DNA of 35,776 bases from an uncultured Lachnospiraceae bacterium (GTDB lineage: Bacteria > Bacillota > Clostridia > Lachnospirales > Lachnospiraceae): assembly GCA_905235415.1 (NCBI GenBank), contig CAJOKX010000009.1:1-35776 (forward strand). The letters are read 5' to 3'. A program made the translations under genes and the position numbers. Under the pieces are notes generated by a model that had not been told where the DNA came from, did no database searches, and saw only the letters and a program-made list of their open reading frames with translations. Positions within the stretch are counted from its first letter, which is position 1, and the number at the start of each line of letters is the position of its first letter. Below, piece by piece: positions 8,159 through 16,365 of this stretch.

Positions 8159-8194
8159 ATGCCCGCCCGGGGGCAAAGCCTCCGGGCGGGGCAT
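8159..8194 (-). terminator. Terminator of glgC-glgD
   Basis: A very GC-rich stem (about 12 bp plus one bulge) with a small CTTTG loop. On the minus strand it is followed by TTTTGTTATAG. It lies 40 bases after the glgD stop and shields recG from glgCD transcription. Confidence 0.88.
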
Positions 8195-8233
8195 ATCCGC
8201 ATCTGTTCACGAAATATCCTGCATTTTCAGTCC

Positions 8234-9358
8234 TTACAGAATATCAGCCCTGTGTACATAGCCGGGCTTGTCGGGACTTGCGATCAGCTCACGCGTTTTG
8301 GTGATGGACGCATATTTGTCGACAATCTGACAATCGAGCACAACGCCCTCTCCGATGACGGCATGATCCAGAATGATGCTGTTCCTGACTACAGCGCCCT
8401 TTCCGATCTCAACCGCACGGCCGATGATCGAATTCTCCGCTTTTCCTTCAATATGGCATCCGTTTGCGATCATGCATCCCTTCACGTCTGCGCCTTCATA
8501 GATCCTGGCTGGATTGGAATCCGTCGTCCTGGTATGGATCCACCAGTCGTCGGAAAACAGATCCTTCACCCTGTTGACTTCCAGAATGGACATATTCGAT
8601 TCATAGAAGGACTTCAGATCATCGATGGACGCGAAGAATCCCTTATGCTGCACGCCGCGCATCTCGTACTCTTCCGTCTTCGTGATGACAGAGATCATCT
8701 GCGCCAGGGAATAGGTGGATGAATAGGCGGATGCCCGCTCCACCAGGCTGATGAACAGGTCCTTCTTCATCACATAGGTATCCATAAAGACACACTGGTT
8801 CTGGCGGTTGCCGCGGTTCAGCTCCAGAGACAGAATCCGCTGGTCCTGATCCATCGTCAGAACGCGGCAGTTGAGATAATGATCTTTTGCATTGTTGACG
8901 CGGTGATACAGCATGGTGATGTCCGCGTCCGACTGAATGTGGTCATTCAGAAGCGCATTGAAATCCTGCTTGTAAACCATATAGCAGGGCGCAATCACCA
9001 CATATTCCTGCGGCTGGCTTTTGAGAACGCTCAGATTGTCCATATAATCGGATACATCTGTATTGTAGACATCATTCTCCTTGTGATGGTCACAATAGAA
9101 CAGCTCCAGACGGTCTCTCTTCGAGTTCAGGTTATAGCTGCGGCCGGTTCCCAGATGGTCCGTCAGAGCCTTCGGATGCTTATTCAGGTACACCTGGATA
9201 TTCTTGATCCCGCTGTTGGAGAAATTGGAGACCGGGAAGTCAATCACACGGAACTTGCCGGCAAAGGTAAATGCGCCCGCCGGACGGTATTCCTGCAGTC
9301 CATAGACATTCACCCGCCGGGGAGTCGACGTTACGATACCGAATGCTTTCGCTGCCAT
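8234..9358 (-). CDS. glgD: GlgD, glucose-1-phosphate adenylyltransferase regulatory subunit
   Basis: GlgD is the partner of GlgC in the hetero-oligomeric ADP-glucose pyrophosphorylase of Firmicutes, which makes ADP-glucose for glycogen. It has 374 residues. The fold is clear (VIDFPVSNFSNSGIKNIQVY near the N-terminus; left-handed beta-helix repeats such as GCHIEGKAENSIIG near the C-terminus). The catalytic GGRGSRL loop found in GlgC is absent, replaced by a stretch reading TSTPRRVNVYG, as expected for the non-catalytic GlgD type. It starts one base after the glgC stop. No other glycogen genes (glgA, glgB, glgP) are in the window. Confidence 0.95.
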   Translation of the reverse strand: MAAKAFGIVTSTPRRVNVYGLQEYRPAGAFTFAGKFRVIDFPVSNFSNSGIKNIQVYLNKHPKALTDHLGTGRSYNLNSKRDRLELFYCDHHKENDVYNTDVSDYMDNLSVLKSQPQEYVVIAPCYMVYKQDFNALLNDHIQSDADITMLYHRVNNAKDHYLNCRVLTMDQDQRILSLELNRGNRQNQCVFMDTYVMKKDLFISLVERASAYSSTYSLAQMISVITKTEEYEMRGVQHKGFFASIDDLKSFYESNMSILEVNRVKDLFSDDWWIHTRTTDSNPARIYEGADVKGCMIANGCHIEGKAENSIIGRAVEIGKGAVVRNSIILDHAVIGEGVVLDCQIVDKYASITKTRELIASPDKPGYVHRADIL

Positions 9359-9359
9359 G

Positions 9360-10499
9360 TCACTCCACCCCCTTCACATTCCTGGAAACAAGAATGATAT
9401 TTTCACTGTCAGCAGATCCCACGACTGCACCCTTCCCGATCTTTACGCCGCTTGCGATAATCGCCCTGGTAACCGTCGCGCCTTCTTCGACTTTTGAATC
9501 CGGCATGAGTACGGAATCCGTCACACATGCGCCCGCGCTGATGACTGAACCCGTTGAAAGAACACTGTTCTTGACCTTGCCGTGAATCACGGTCCCCTGC
9601 GTCACATAGATCCTGTCGATCTCTGCTTCGGGACCGATATAGGACGGAAGCGCGGAAGAATCTTCTGAATAGATTCTCCAGGAAGGATCGCTCAGATCCA
9701 GTTCATTCTTCTTGTCAAGGAGATCCATATTCGCTTCCCACAGAGAATCGATGGTTCCCACATCCTTCCAGTACCCTTCGAATCTGTAGGCGATCAGCTT
9801 CATATTGGATGCAAGCATGGTCGGAATGATATTATTGCCGAAGTCATGCGCAGAATCCGGATCCTTCATATCCTGGATCAGGAGTTTGCGAAGATCCTTC
9901 CATGTAAAGATATAGATGCCCATGGAAGCGAGATTGCTCTTCGGATGCGCCGGCTTCTCTTCGAATTCGATAATATCACCGTCTTCATTGGTATTCATAA
10001 TCCCGAAGCGGCTTGCCTCTTTGATCGGAACCGGGCGTACTGCGATCGTTGCGTTCGCCCCTTTCTCACGGTGCGCCTGCAGCATCTTGTCGTAATTCAT
10101 CTTATAGATATGGTCGCCGGACAGTATGAGCAGATATTCGGGATTGTACTGATCGATAAAATCTATGTTCTGCGAGATGGCATCTGCTGTCCCGCGGTAC
10201 ACATCCAGTCCGGAATCCGCCTTCTCTCTCGGCGTCAGGACGAACACGCCCGAATCATCGGAGTCCAGTCCCCAGCGGGAACCCGCGGCAACATAGCTGT
10301 TCAGAAGCACCGACTCATACTGGGTCAGAACGCCTACGATATCGATTCCGCTGTTCGCGCAGTTGCTGAGCGGGAAATCGACGATCCGGTACTTTCCGCC
10401 GTAAGATACTGCCGGCTTCGCCACCTTGTCGGTGAGTTCATGAAGCCTGCTTCCACGTCCCCCTGCAAGGATCATGGCAAGCATTCCACCTTGTTTCAT
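9360..10499 (-). CDS. glgC: GlgC, glucose-1-phosphate adenylyltransferase
   Basis: The catalytic ADP-glucose pyrophosphorylase (glucose-1-phosphate + ATP to ADP-glucose + PPi), the committed step of glycogen synthesis. It has 379 residues from the ATG at 10499; a TTG nine bases upstream is too close to the GGAGG. The nucleotide loop GGRGSRL is at residues 13-19. [15 protein letters not shown] segment and the sugar-phosphate motif [11 protein letters not shown] follow. A beta-helix domain ends the protein. It is first in a two-gene operon with glgD, with a strong TATAAT -10 box upstream and a terminator after glgD. Confidence 0.96.
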   Translation of the reverse strand: MKQGGMLAMILAGGRGSRLHELTDKVAKPAVSYGGKYRIVDFPLSNCANSGIDIVGVLTQYESVLLNSYVAAGSRWGLDSDDSGVFVLTPREKADSGLDVYRGTADAISQNIDFIDQYNPEYLLILSGDHIYKMNYDKMLQAHREKGANATIAVRPVPIKEASRFGIMNTNEDGDIIEFEEKPAHPKSNLASMGIYIFTWKDLRKLLIQDMKDPDSAHDFGNNIIPTMLASNMKLIAYRFEGYWKDVGTIDSLWEANMDLLDKKNELDLSDPSWRIYSEDSSALPSYIGPEAEIDRIYVTQGTVIHGKVKNSVLSTGSVISAGACVTDSVLMPDSKVEEGATVTRAIIASGVKIGKGAVVGSADSENIILVSRNVKGVE

Positions 10500-10569
10500 A
10501 ATCTGCAATCCTCCGTCTTGTGGTTGTCTGTAGTTATCCGTTTCAATCCTTGATTAAACATCTGCTTCT

Positions 10570-10575
10570 ATTATA
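10570..10575 (-). promoter_or_regulatory. Probable -10 box of the glgCD promoter
   Basis: A perfect TATAAT on the minus strand, about 70 bases before glgC. No good -35 hexamer stands at 16-18 bases, so the promoter may need an activator. Confidence 0.5.
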
Positions 10576-10742
10576 CGATTTATTCTGCTTTTGTCATCCA
10601 TAACTTTTCTGGTATGCATTCGTTCATTTCAGATTCCTTTCGGATCAGAGCATTTTTCCTCCGGTTCCCATTCATTTTCGCTGCTTCATTCCCGTCTTCC
10701 GCTCACAGTTCATAGTTCCTACATGATTTATTTCTCTTTTTC

Positions 10743-10788
10743 TGGTATGATAGTCCGGAATGTACAGTCATCTTTCTGTCATGACTGT
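10743..10788 (+). promoter_or_regulatory. gltA extended -10 promoter and leader inverted repeat
   Basis: TGGTATGAT (10743-10751) is an extended -10 element; no good -35 is present. Just after the expected start point an 8-bp inverted repeat, ACAGTCAT (10764-10771) and ATGACTGT (10781-10788), spaced by nine bases, could be an operator or a leader hairpin. The rest of the 10500-10826 gap holds only the glgC leader and promoter and AT-rich DNA. Confidence 0.45.
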
Positions 10789-10826
10789 GCGGATTTAAAA
10801 ACATTTTTATGAAAGAGGGATGAAAT

Positions 10827-12179
10827 ATGAGTTTTGAGCGGCCTATTTTTGAATATGCCAAGCAGCAGGAAGAACTGTGCCGCAGCCACGATTCGATTTC
10901 AAACGAAGCGTATGAGAAGTATGATGTGAAAAGAGGCCTGCGCGATGTCAACGGAGACGGCGTACCGGCCGGACTGACCAACATTTCCTACATTACGGCT
11001 TCCAGACGCGAAAACGGTGTCAAGATTCCGGATGACGGCCAGCTGTACTACCGCGGGTACAATATCATGGACCTGGTCCGCCGCTACAGTTCGAAACGTT
11101 TCGGATATGAGAACCTGGCCTATCTTCTGATCTTCGGAGAGCTTCCCGGTCACAGCGAGCTGGAGGAATTTCTGGATGTACTCTCCCAGTCCCGCCATCT
11201 TCCTTCGAATTTTGTGCGGGATGTGATCATGAAAGCGCCCGGCAGCGATGTCATGAACAGTATGACGCGCAGTATCCTGACGCTGGCGTCCTACGATCCA
11301 TATGCGCAGCAGACGGATCTTCCCAATGTGATCCGTCAGTGCATGATGCTGATCGCGGTCTTCCCGATGCTGGCCATCTATGGATATCATGCTTACAACC
11401 ATTATGACAATATGGACAGCATGTACATCCACAGACCGGACCCGACCATGTCGACCGCAGAGAACACGCTGCGGATGCTCCGCCCGGACCAGTCCTGTAC
11501 ACCGGTAGAAGCCGCTGTTCTGGATGCTTCCTTTATGCTTCATATGGAGCACGGCGGAGGAAACAACTCCACCTTCACCACGCATGTCGTCACATCTTCC
11601 GGTTCGGACACCTATGCGACGATTGCCGCTGCGATGTCCTCTCTCAAAGGTCCCAAACACGGCGGCGCCAACCTGAAGGTTATCAGCATGATGGATGATA
11701 TCAAGGAGCATGTTTCCGACCTGAAGGATGATGAAGCGCTCGCCGCCTACCTGATGCAGATGCTCAACGGAGAAGTCTTCGATCACAAGGGCCTCATCTA
11801 TGGAATGGGCCACGCGGTTTACTCCATTTCCGATCCCAGAGAGCGCGTCTTCCACTCCTTTGTCCGGGAGCTTGCAGAGGAAAAGGGCCGCACGGAGGAT
11901 ATGGATCTGTATGAAAAGGTTCAGGCCATCGCGCCGGATGTGATTGCGGAAAAGCGCAGAATCTATAAGGGTGTCAGCGCGAATGTCGACTTCTACAGCG
12001 GCTTTGTGTACGACATGCTCGGAATTCCGAAAGAACTCTTCACACCGATCTTCTCCATCGCCCGTATCGCAGGATGGAGCGCACACCGGATCGAAGAACT
12101 CGTATCCAACGGAAAGATCATCCGCCCGGCATATCCGAGCGTCATGCTCAAGAAAGAACTCCCGCCGGAGGAAGACTGA
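10827..12179 (+). CDS. gltA: Citrate synthase
   Basis: Condenses acetyl-CoA and oxaloacetate to citrate; in fermenters with a partial TCA cycle this leads toward 2-oxoglutarate and glutamate. The protein has 450 residues, matching the longer clostridial form with an N-terminal extension. Active-site regions are visible: GPKHGGANLKV with the first His and GMGHAVYSISDPR with the second His. The ATG follows GAGGG at seven bases. It is the only rightward gene between recG and rpmB and is monocistronic, ending in a strong bidirectional terminator. The family includes 2-methylcitrate synthases, but nothing nearby (prpB, prpD) supports that role. Confidence 0.94.
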   Translation: MSFERPIFEYAKQQEELCRSHDSISNEAYEKYDVKRGLRDVNGDGVPAGLTNISYITASRRENGVKIPDDGQLYYRGYNIMDLVRRYSSKRFGYENLAYLLIFGELPGHSELEEFLDVLSQSRHLPSNFVRDVIMKAPGSDVMNSMTRSILTLASYDPYAQQTDLPNVIRQCMMLIAVFPMLAIYGYHAYNHYDNMDSMYIHRPDPTMSTAENTLRMLRPDQSCTPVEAAVLDASFMLHMEHGGGNNSTFTTHVVTSSGSDTYATIAAAMSSLKGPKHGGANLKVISMMDDIKEHVSDLKDDEALAAYLMQMLNGEVFDHKGLIYGMGHAVYSISDPRERVFHSFVRELAEEKGRTEDMDLYEKVQAIAPDVIAEKRRIYKGVSANVDFYSGFVYDMLGIPKELFTPIFSIARIAGWSAHRIEELVSNGKIIRPAYPSVMLKKELPPEED

Positions 12180-12208
12180 TCCGGCGCTCAGCATACTGAC
12201 TGAAAAAA

Positions 12209-12262
12209 CCGCCCGTATATCCCGTGCAGGAGATCTCCTGCATCGCCGGAATATACGGGCGG
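12209..12262 (+). terminator. Bidirectional terminator between gltA and the facing gene
   Basis: A 12-bp outer stem CCGCCCGTATAT/ATATACGGGCGG (12209-12220 with 12251-12262) encloses a perfect palindrome at 12226-12241. T-rich tails exist on both strands (TCTGTTTTT on plus; TTTTTTCAG on minus). It serves gltA and the converging gene ending at 12291. Confidence 0.88.
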
Positions 12263-12290
12263 TCTGTTTTTATAATTCTGTCCGGATTCT

Positions 12291-13385
12291 TCAGCCACTC
12301 TCTACTTCCAACAGCACCGGATTGTGATCCGTCCAATGAAATCCCTGATCCAGCGTCCGGAGACTTTTCACCTTTAGGTTCGAAGAGACAATAAAGCCGT
12401 CAATCATGTAGTACTGGAACTTCTCCGGATCTGCGCCGTCATACGGCTGATCCAGAGACCGGCAGGTGGGCGTTTCACTGTCCATCAAAAACTGCAGATC
12501 CGGTGAGAATTCACTCACATCGACCGCGCCGGCCTGCCACTTTCCTTCCTGCGCAGGATAGGCGTCCGCATCCACATTGGAGAAGACCTGGTTGAAATCG
12601 CCTCCGGCGATCACGTAATTGCCCCTGGATGCTTCATCTTCCAGCACTTTCCGAAGCTGACTGGTCTGCGCTGCCTTTCCCTCTCCGTCATCATAGGCTT
12701 CCAGGTGCAGATTGACCAGCACAAGTTCCTTCCCGTCTTCAGCAGGAATGCGGCTGATCAGCAGGCACCGCTTCAGGTTGGCGATACGCACCGGCCATGA
12801 AAACGGGCAGGGAAGCGCTTCCCTGAGCGCCGACGTCTGGTGCCAGGCAGATAATGTCATGATCCCGCTGCCGACAGTACCAATCGGAGGAAGCGGGTAC
12901 GGGACAAAAGGAACGCTGAAATTGTACGCAAAGGAAGCTTCCATCTGCGGAAACGCCTTCATGGCCAGATCGGTTTCATCGATGTGCCGCGAACGCGATG
13001 AATCCACATCGACTTCCTGCAGGAAGACAATGTCCGGCTTCTGTGAGGCGATCGAATCCAGGATGGATGCGACATTGCCCGTCACCCTCTCCTGATCGGC
13101 TGTATAGACGCTTTTCCCGCCGTCCATAAAGAAATCCGCATTGCTGCCCAGGGCGCCGTATCCGATATTCCAGGTGAGAATCCGGATGGAACCGTCTTCA
13201 GGAAGAACAGCGTCGTTTGGCTGTCTGATCTCCACTTCCTCCTGCGCGCCTTCCGCAGGACGGAATTCGGAAAAAGTCAGATATGCGACGATGATTCCAA
13301 ATGCGGCAATCAGGACCAGCACAATGATCAGAATCACCTTCAGAATTCGAAGAAATACCGGACGCTTCTTTGCCTTTTCATTCAT
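12291..13385 (-). CDS. Membrane-anchored endonuclease/exonuclease/phosphatase-family protein
   Basis: 364 residues from the ATG at 13385, which follows GGAGG. An N-terminal hydrophobic segment (about 11-37) after a basic start predicts a single membrane anchor with the enzyme domain outside. The EEP fold is plain: TWNIGYG (71-77), LQEVD (122-126), NLHLEA, GGDFNQ, MIDGFIVS and the C-terminal TDHNPVLLEV with the catalytic His. Such enzymes cleave phosphodiesters in nucleic acids, lipids or inositol phosphates; the substrate here cannot be told. It lies 29 bases after the FakA-like gene and probably shares its transcript. Confidence 0.9.
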   Translation of the reverse strand: MNEKAKKRPVFLRILKVILIIVLVLIAAFGIIVAYLTFSEFRPAEGAQEEVEIRQPNDAVLPEDGSIRILTWNIGYGALGSNADFFMDGGKSVYTADQERVTGNVASILDSIASQKPDIVFLQEVDVDSSRSRHIDETDLAMKAFPQMEASFAYNFSVPFVPYPLPPIGTVGSGIMTLSAWHQTSALREALPCPFSWPVRIANLKRCLLISRIPAEDGKELVLVNLHLEAYDDGEGKAAQTSQLRKVLEDEASRGNYVIAGGDFNQVFSNVDADAYPAQEGKWQAGAVDVSEFSPDLQFLMDSETPTCRSLDQPYDGADPEKFQYYMIDGFIVSSNLKVKSLRTLDQGFHWTDHNPVLLEVESG

Positions 13386-13414
13386 AAGCAGTCCCTCCCG
13401 GGAATGGTGCGGCA

Positions 13415-15067
13415 TTATTCAACCGAAAGGATGTAATAATAGATCGGCTGTCCGCCGGAAGCAGCCTCCACCTCACAGTCCGGGAATGCTTCACGGATCC
13501 TGTCCGCAAGCGCATCAGCGTCTTCCTCGGACATATCAGCGCCGAAGTAGACAGAGATCAGTTCAGAGTCCTCGTCTACCATACGGGCAAGAGAACTCAG
13601 GGCCGTCTCCTGTATGTCCTGACCGACAGCAACAATACCGGAATCGCCCACGCCCATGATATCTCCCTCATGGATCGTCTGGTCATCGATCTTGGTATCG
13701 CGGACAGAGTACGTGATCTCTACGGTTTTAACGTTCTGAACCTCTTCGCGCATCAGCTCCAGATTCTCCTCAGCGGACTTGTCCGGGAGATAGTTGAGCA
13801 GCGCGGTGATCCCCTGCGGGATCGTTTTGGTCGGAACGACAACGATCTGCTTGTCCTCAATCATCTTCTGCGCCTGTTCGGCTGCAAGGATGATGTTCTT
13901 ATTATTCGGGAAAATGAATACAGTATCGGCATTCACTTTATCCACTGCGGTCATGATATCCTGCGTGGACGGGTTCATCGTCTGTCCGCCCTCGATGAGA
14001 TAATCCGCACCAAGCTCGCGGAAGATGTCCCCGAGGCCCTTGCCGATCGAAACGGCGATAAATCCGACGTCCTTATGCGGCATCGGCGCTTCCTGCGTAT
14101 CTTCCGGGTCAGACTTGGGATCCGCGATCGCCTCCTCCAGTTCTGTCTCCTCAAAGATATGCAGCGGATACTGCGGTCGCTCAACGTTATTGATCACATG
14201 GATTCTTGACAGATATCCATAGCCCAGCGCCTTCGACAGGATCACGCCGGGGTCGTCTGAATTGATATGGACCTTCAGGCCTTCTTCACAGCGCTCTGCA
14301 GCGACGTCCGCTCCCTGCTCCTCCAGGAATGAGACAAACTCCAGCCTGCGCTCCACGGAAATATGCTCTTTATTCTTCAGGATGAACTCTGTCCTGTATC
14401 CGAACCTCCGTACCTCTTCTTCCTGCTGCTCCTCTTCCTCCTCGATTCCGAGGAATCCGTTGTAGCAGCCCTTGAGGATCTGCAGAAGTCCCTGTCCGCC
14501 CGAATCGACCACGCCGGCCTCTTTCAGGACGGGAAGCATCTCAGGCGTCAGGTTCAGGACTCTCTCCATCTCATCGATGATCGCCCTGAACATATCCTCG
14601 ATCTCGATATCGGGATCCATCGAAGCCAGCTCTTCGGCCTTGTCGCACCCGGCCTTCGCAACGGTCAGGATCGTACCTTCCTTCGGCTTCATGACCGCCT
14701 TATATGCAGTCTCGACAGCCTTCCGGAACGCACGGGCCGTATTCTCGGGCGTGATGGCAGGCTCATTGCGCCAGATCTTGCTGCAGCCGCGGAACAGCTG
14801 CGAGAGAATGACGCCGGAATTGCCCCTTGCCCCGCGCAGCGATCCGGAAGAGATCGCCTTGCTGACAGACTCCATGGATATCTGATCCAGTTTCCTGACT
14901 TCATCCGCAGCAGAAGAAATCGTAAGCGTCATATTCGTGCCGGTATCGCCATCGGGAACCGGGAAGACGTTGAGCTCATTGATCCACTCCTTCTTCTGCT
15001 CCAGGTTCTTTGCACCGGCAAGAAACATCTTAACCATTAACGCTGCATCTATACTATTCGAATTCAA
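13415..15067 (-). CDS. fakA: DAK2-domain protein, FakA/YloV-like fatty acid kinase subunit
   Basis: Similar to FakA (YloV), which with a FakB fatty-acid carrier phosphorylates exogenous fatty acids. No FakB/DegV gene is in the window. 550 residues. The N-terminal DAK2 nucleotide-binding domain shows FPVPDGDTGTNMTLT at about 35-49 and LRGARGNSGVILSQLFRG further on. The middle and C-terminal parts carry the linked domain, with VGDSGIVAVGQD and a C-terminal DUF1949-like end. I prefer the TTG at 15067, which sits eight bases after GGAGG; a GTG at 15091 in the same frame lacks a ribosome site. It follows an Asp23/Gls24 gene by 33 bases, the standard pairing in Firmicutes. Confidence 0.92.
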   Translation of the reverse strand: MNSNSIDAALMVKMFLAGAKNLEQKKEWINELNVFPVPDGDTGTNMTLTISSAADEVRKLDQISMESVSKAISSGSLRGARGNSGVILSQLFRGCSKIWRNEPAITPENTARAFRKAVETAYKAVMKPKEGTILTVAKAGCDKAEELASMDPDIEIEDMFRAIIDEMERVLNLTPEMLPVLKEAGVVDSGGQGLLQILKGCYNGFLGIEEEEEQQEEEVRRFGYRTEFILKNKEHISVERRLEFVSFLEEQGADVAAERCEEGLKVHINSDDPGVILSKALGYGYLSRIHVINNVERPQYPLHIFEETELEEAIADPKSDPEDTQEAPMPHKDVGFIAVSIGKGLGDIFRELGADYLIEGGQTMNPSTQDIMTAVDKVNADTVFIFPNNKNIILAAEQAQKMIEDKQIVVVPTKTIPQGITALLNYLPDKSAEENLELMREEVQNVKTVEITYSVRDTKIDDQTIHEGDIMGVGDSGIVAVGQDIQETALSSLARMVDEDSELISVYFGADMSEEDADALADRIREAFPDCEVEAASGGQPIYYYILSVE

Positions 15068-15100
15068 AACTATATCCTCCAGACTCGTCACACGCAGGCA

Positions 15101-15457
15101 TCAGTCGATCACTTTCACACCTTCAACAAAGATGCGGATCCTGGAAATCTCCATTCCGGTAAATGCTTCAACCTTATAGGTCACACTCTCTACAAGGTTC
15201 TGCGCTACTGCGGAGATACTCACTCCATATGAGACAATGACATGAAAGTCCAGTTCAATCCGGCCGCCGTTCACCCGCACATTAATACCGTGGCTGATCG
15301 AATCGCGTCCGAGGAGCTTTACAAGTCCGTCTTTCATGCTGACGCTTGCCATGCCGACGATTCCGAAGCATTCAACAGCGACAGAGCCGGCATATGTGGC
15401 CACAACATTCGTGTCGATCACGATCGATCCACGATCATTGTTCATCCGAACACTCAT
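15101..15457 (-). CDS. Asp23/Gls24 family protein (YloU type)
   Basis: 118 residues, a one-domain Asp23/Gls24 protein: IVIDTNVVATYAGSVAVECFGIVGMA at the N-terminus, then a KLLGRDSISHGINV stretch and a C-terminal helix-strand pair. Family members are linked to the envelope and alkaline stress. The start at 15457 follows GGAGGTTACTT. The gene is divergent from rpmB and heads the fakA operon, a conserved Firmicutes arrangement. There is no membrane segment, so it is presumably cytoplasmic or membrane-associated through partners. Confidence 0.93.
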   Translation of the reverse strand: MSVRMNNDRGSIVIDTNVVATYAGSVAVECFGIVGMASVSMKDGLVKLLGRDSISHGINVRVNGGRIELDFHVIVSYGVSISAVAQNLVESVTYKVEAFTGMEISRIRIFVEGVKVID

Positions 15458-15537
15458 AAGTAACCTCCTTCCATAATCGATATCATTCTAACAGAGAACA
15501 AACCGTTTGGAAACTGTAAAAAACGTGAAATATTATC

Positions 15538-15566
15538 TTGCAATGGCTGTCCTTCTCTGTTACAAT
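15538..15566 (+). promoter_or_regulatory. rpmB promoter
   Basis: TTGCAA (15538-15543) and TACAAT (15561-15566) with a 17-base spacer, 34 bases before the rpmB start codon. On the other strand a weaker pair, TTTCCA with TAGAAT at 17 bases, may serve the asp23-fakA operon. Confidence 0.75.
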
Positions 15567-15600
15567 ACTCAAGTCGCGGTTTAGATAGGAGGTGCTAGAG

Positions 15601-15786
15601 ATGGCCAGATGCGCAATTTGTGACAAGGGAGCTCACTTCGGTAACAACGTCAGCCACTCCCACAGAAGAAGCAACAAGATGTGGAAGTCAAACATCAAGC
15701 ATGTGACGGTCAAAGTTAACGGCGTGAACAAAAAGCTTTATGTCTGTACTTCATGCCTTCGTTCAGGCAAAGTAGAGCGTGCATAA
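15601..15786 (+). CDS. rpmB: Ribosomal protein bL28
   Basis: A large-subunit ribosomal protein, 61 residues. It is the zinc-binding form, with CxxC pairs at Cys4/Cys7 and Cys49/Cys52. Typical core residues are HSHRRSNKMWKSN. The ATG at 15601 follows GGAGG by eight bases; an upstream ATG at 15592 overlaps the ribosome site and is not used. It is monocistronic, with a promoter just upstream and a terminator 25 bases downstream. Confidence 0.98.
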   Translation: MARCAICDKGAHFGNNVSHSHRRSNKMWKSNIKHVTVKVNGVNKKLYVCTSCLRSGKVERA

Positions 15787-15811
15787 GAGATATTTCAGCA
15801 AGATAGATTAA

Positions 15812-15841
15812 AGAGCCGATGCGGTTGGACGCAGCGGCTCT
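15812..15841 (+). terminator. rpmB terminator, likely bidirectional
   Basis: A 12-bp stem AGAGCCGATGCG/CGCAGCGGCTCT with one mismatch and a 6-base loop, then TTTTTC. The minus strand also ends in TTTAATCT, so it may serve the gerW operon from the other side. Confidence 0.88.
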
Positions 15842-15870
15842 TTTTCAATGCACATATACTCTTCGATCCG

Positions 15871-15898
15871 GCAGATCCTCTGTTCTTACAGGATCTGC
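15871..15898. other. Hairpin between rpmB and gerW
   Basis: A 9-bp perfect stem GCAGATCCT/AGGATCTGC with a 10-base loop and no U-run on either side. It lies past the gerW stop and could protect the 3' end of that message. Function unknown. Confidence 0.35.
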
Positions 15899-15944
15899 AT
15901 GATATGCACGTCTCACAAACTCTCAGACAGTCTCTTCATCCCTC

Positions 15945-16343
15945 TCAGAATGTCTCTTCGTCTTTTGCCGCTTCATTCATGGCGGCATCCTCTTCCGGCG
16001 TCGTCGTCACCTTATCCTTGGAGGAAAACTTCGCGACAATCTCCGGAACCAGGTCGATAATCTTCGACAGGCTGTCCTGATTGCGGACATTGACCAGTTT
16101 GGTCGTTCCGTCCTTGATGACCAGCAGCGCGCTCGGAGTCATCTTTCCGCCCATGCCTCCGCCGCCGTTGGACCTTCTCTCCTCGTTCTTGGCCGAAGCC
16201 ATAACGCCGAACGACACGTCAACCAGCGGGAGAATAATCGTATCGCCGACATAGATCGGATCCCCCACGCAGGTCTTCGATGTCACAAATTCCTCCATCC
16301 CCTTAAAGAGAGAGTCCACAGTTCCCTGAAAATGTTCTGCCAT
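15945..16343 (-). CDS. GerW/YtfJ-family sporulation protein
   Basis: 132 residues. The YtfJ/GerW family protein of B. subtilis is needed for normal spore germination. Family marks are visible: a VGDPIYVGDTIILPLVDVSF stretch, the glycine-rich NGGGGMGGKMTPSALLVI loop and an acidic C-terminal tail rich in Glu and Ala. The ATG at 16343 follows GGAG at eight bases. It is the last gene of a long leftward run and follows the DUF2953 gene, the same neighbour as in ytfI-ytfJ of Bacillus. It implies a spore-forming ancestry, though such genes also occur in species not seen to sporulate. Confidence 0.93.
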   Translation of the reverse strand: MAEHFQGTVDSLFKGMEEFVTSKTCVGDPIYVGDTIILPLVDVSFGVMASAKNEERRSNGGGGMGGKMTPSALLVIKDGTTKLVNVRNQDSLSKIIDLVPEIVAKFSSKDKVTTTPEEDAAMNEAAKDEETF

Positions 16344-16365
16344 GATCAATTCTCCTCGTACATGA

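Noticed and set aside
10703-10984. A 93-codon minus-strand frame across the gltA promoter
   Set aside because: It overlaps the gltA start and promoter, has no ribosome site and no recognisable sequence.
10899-12194. A 431-codon open frame on the minus strand opposite the citrate synthase gene
   Set aside because: It mirrors gltA codon usage, has no ribosome site and no recognisable domain. It is a shadow of the real gene.
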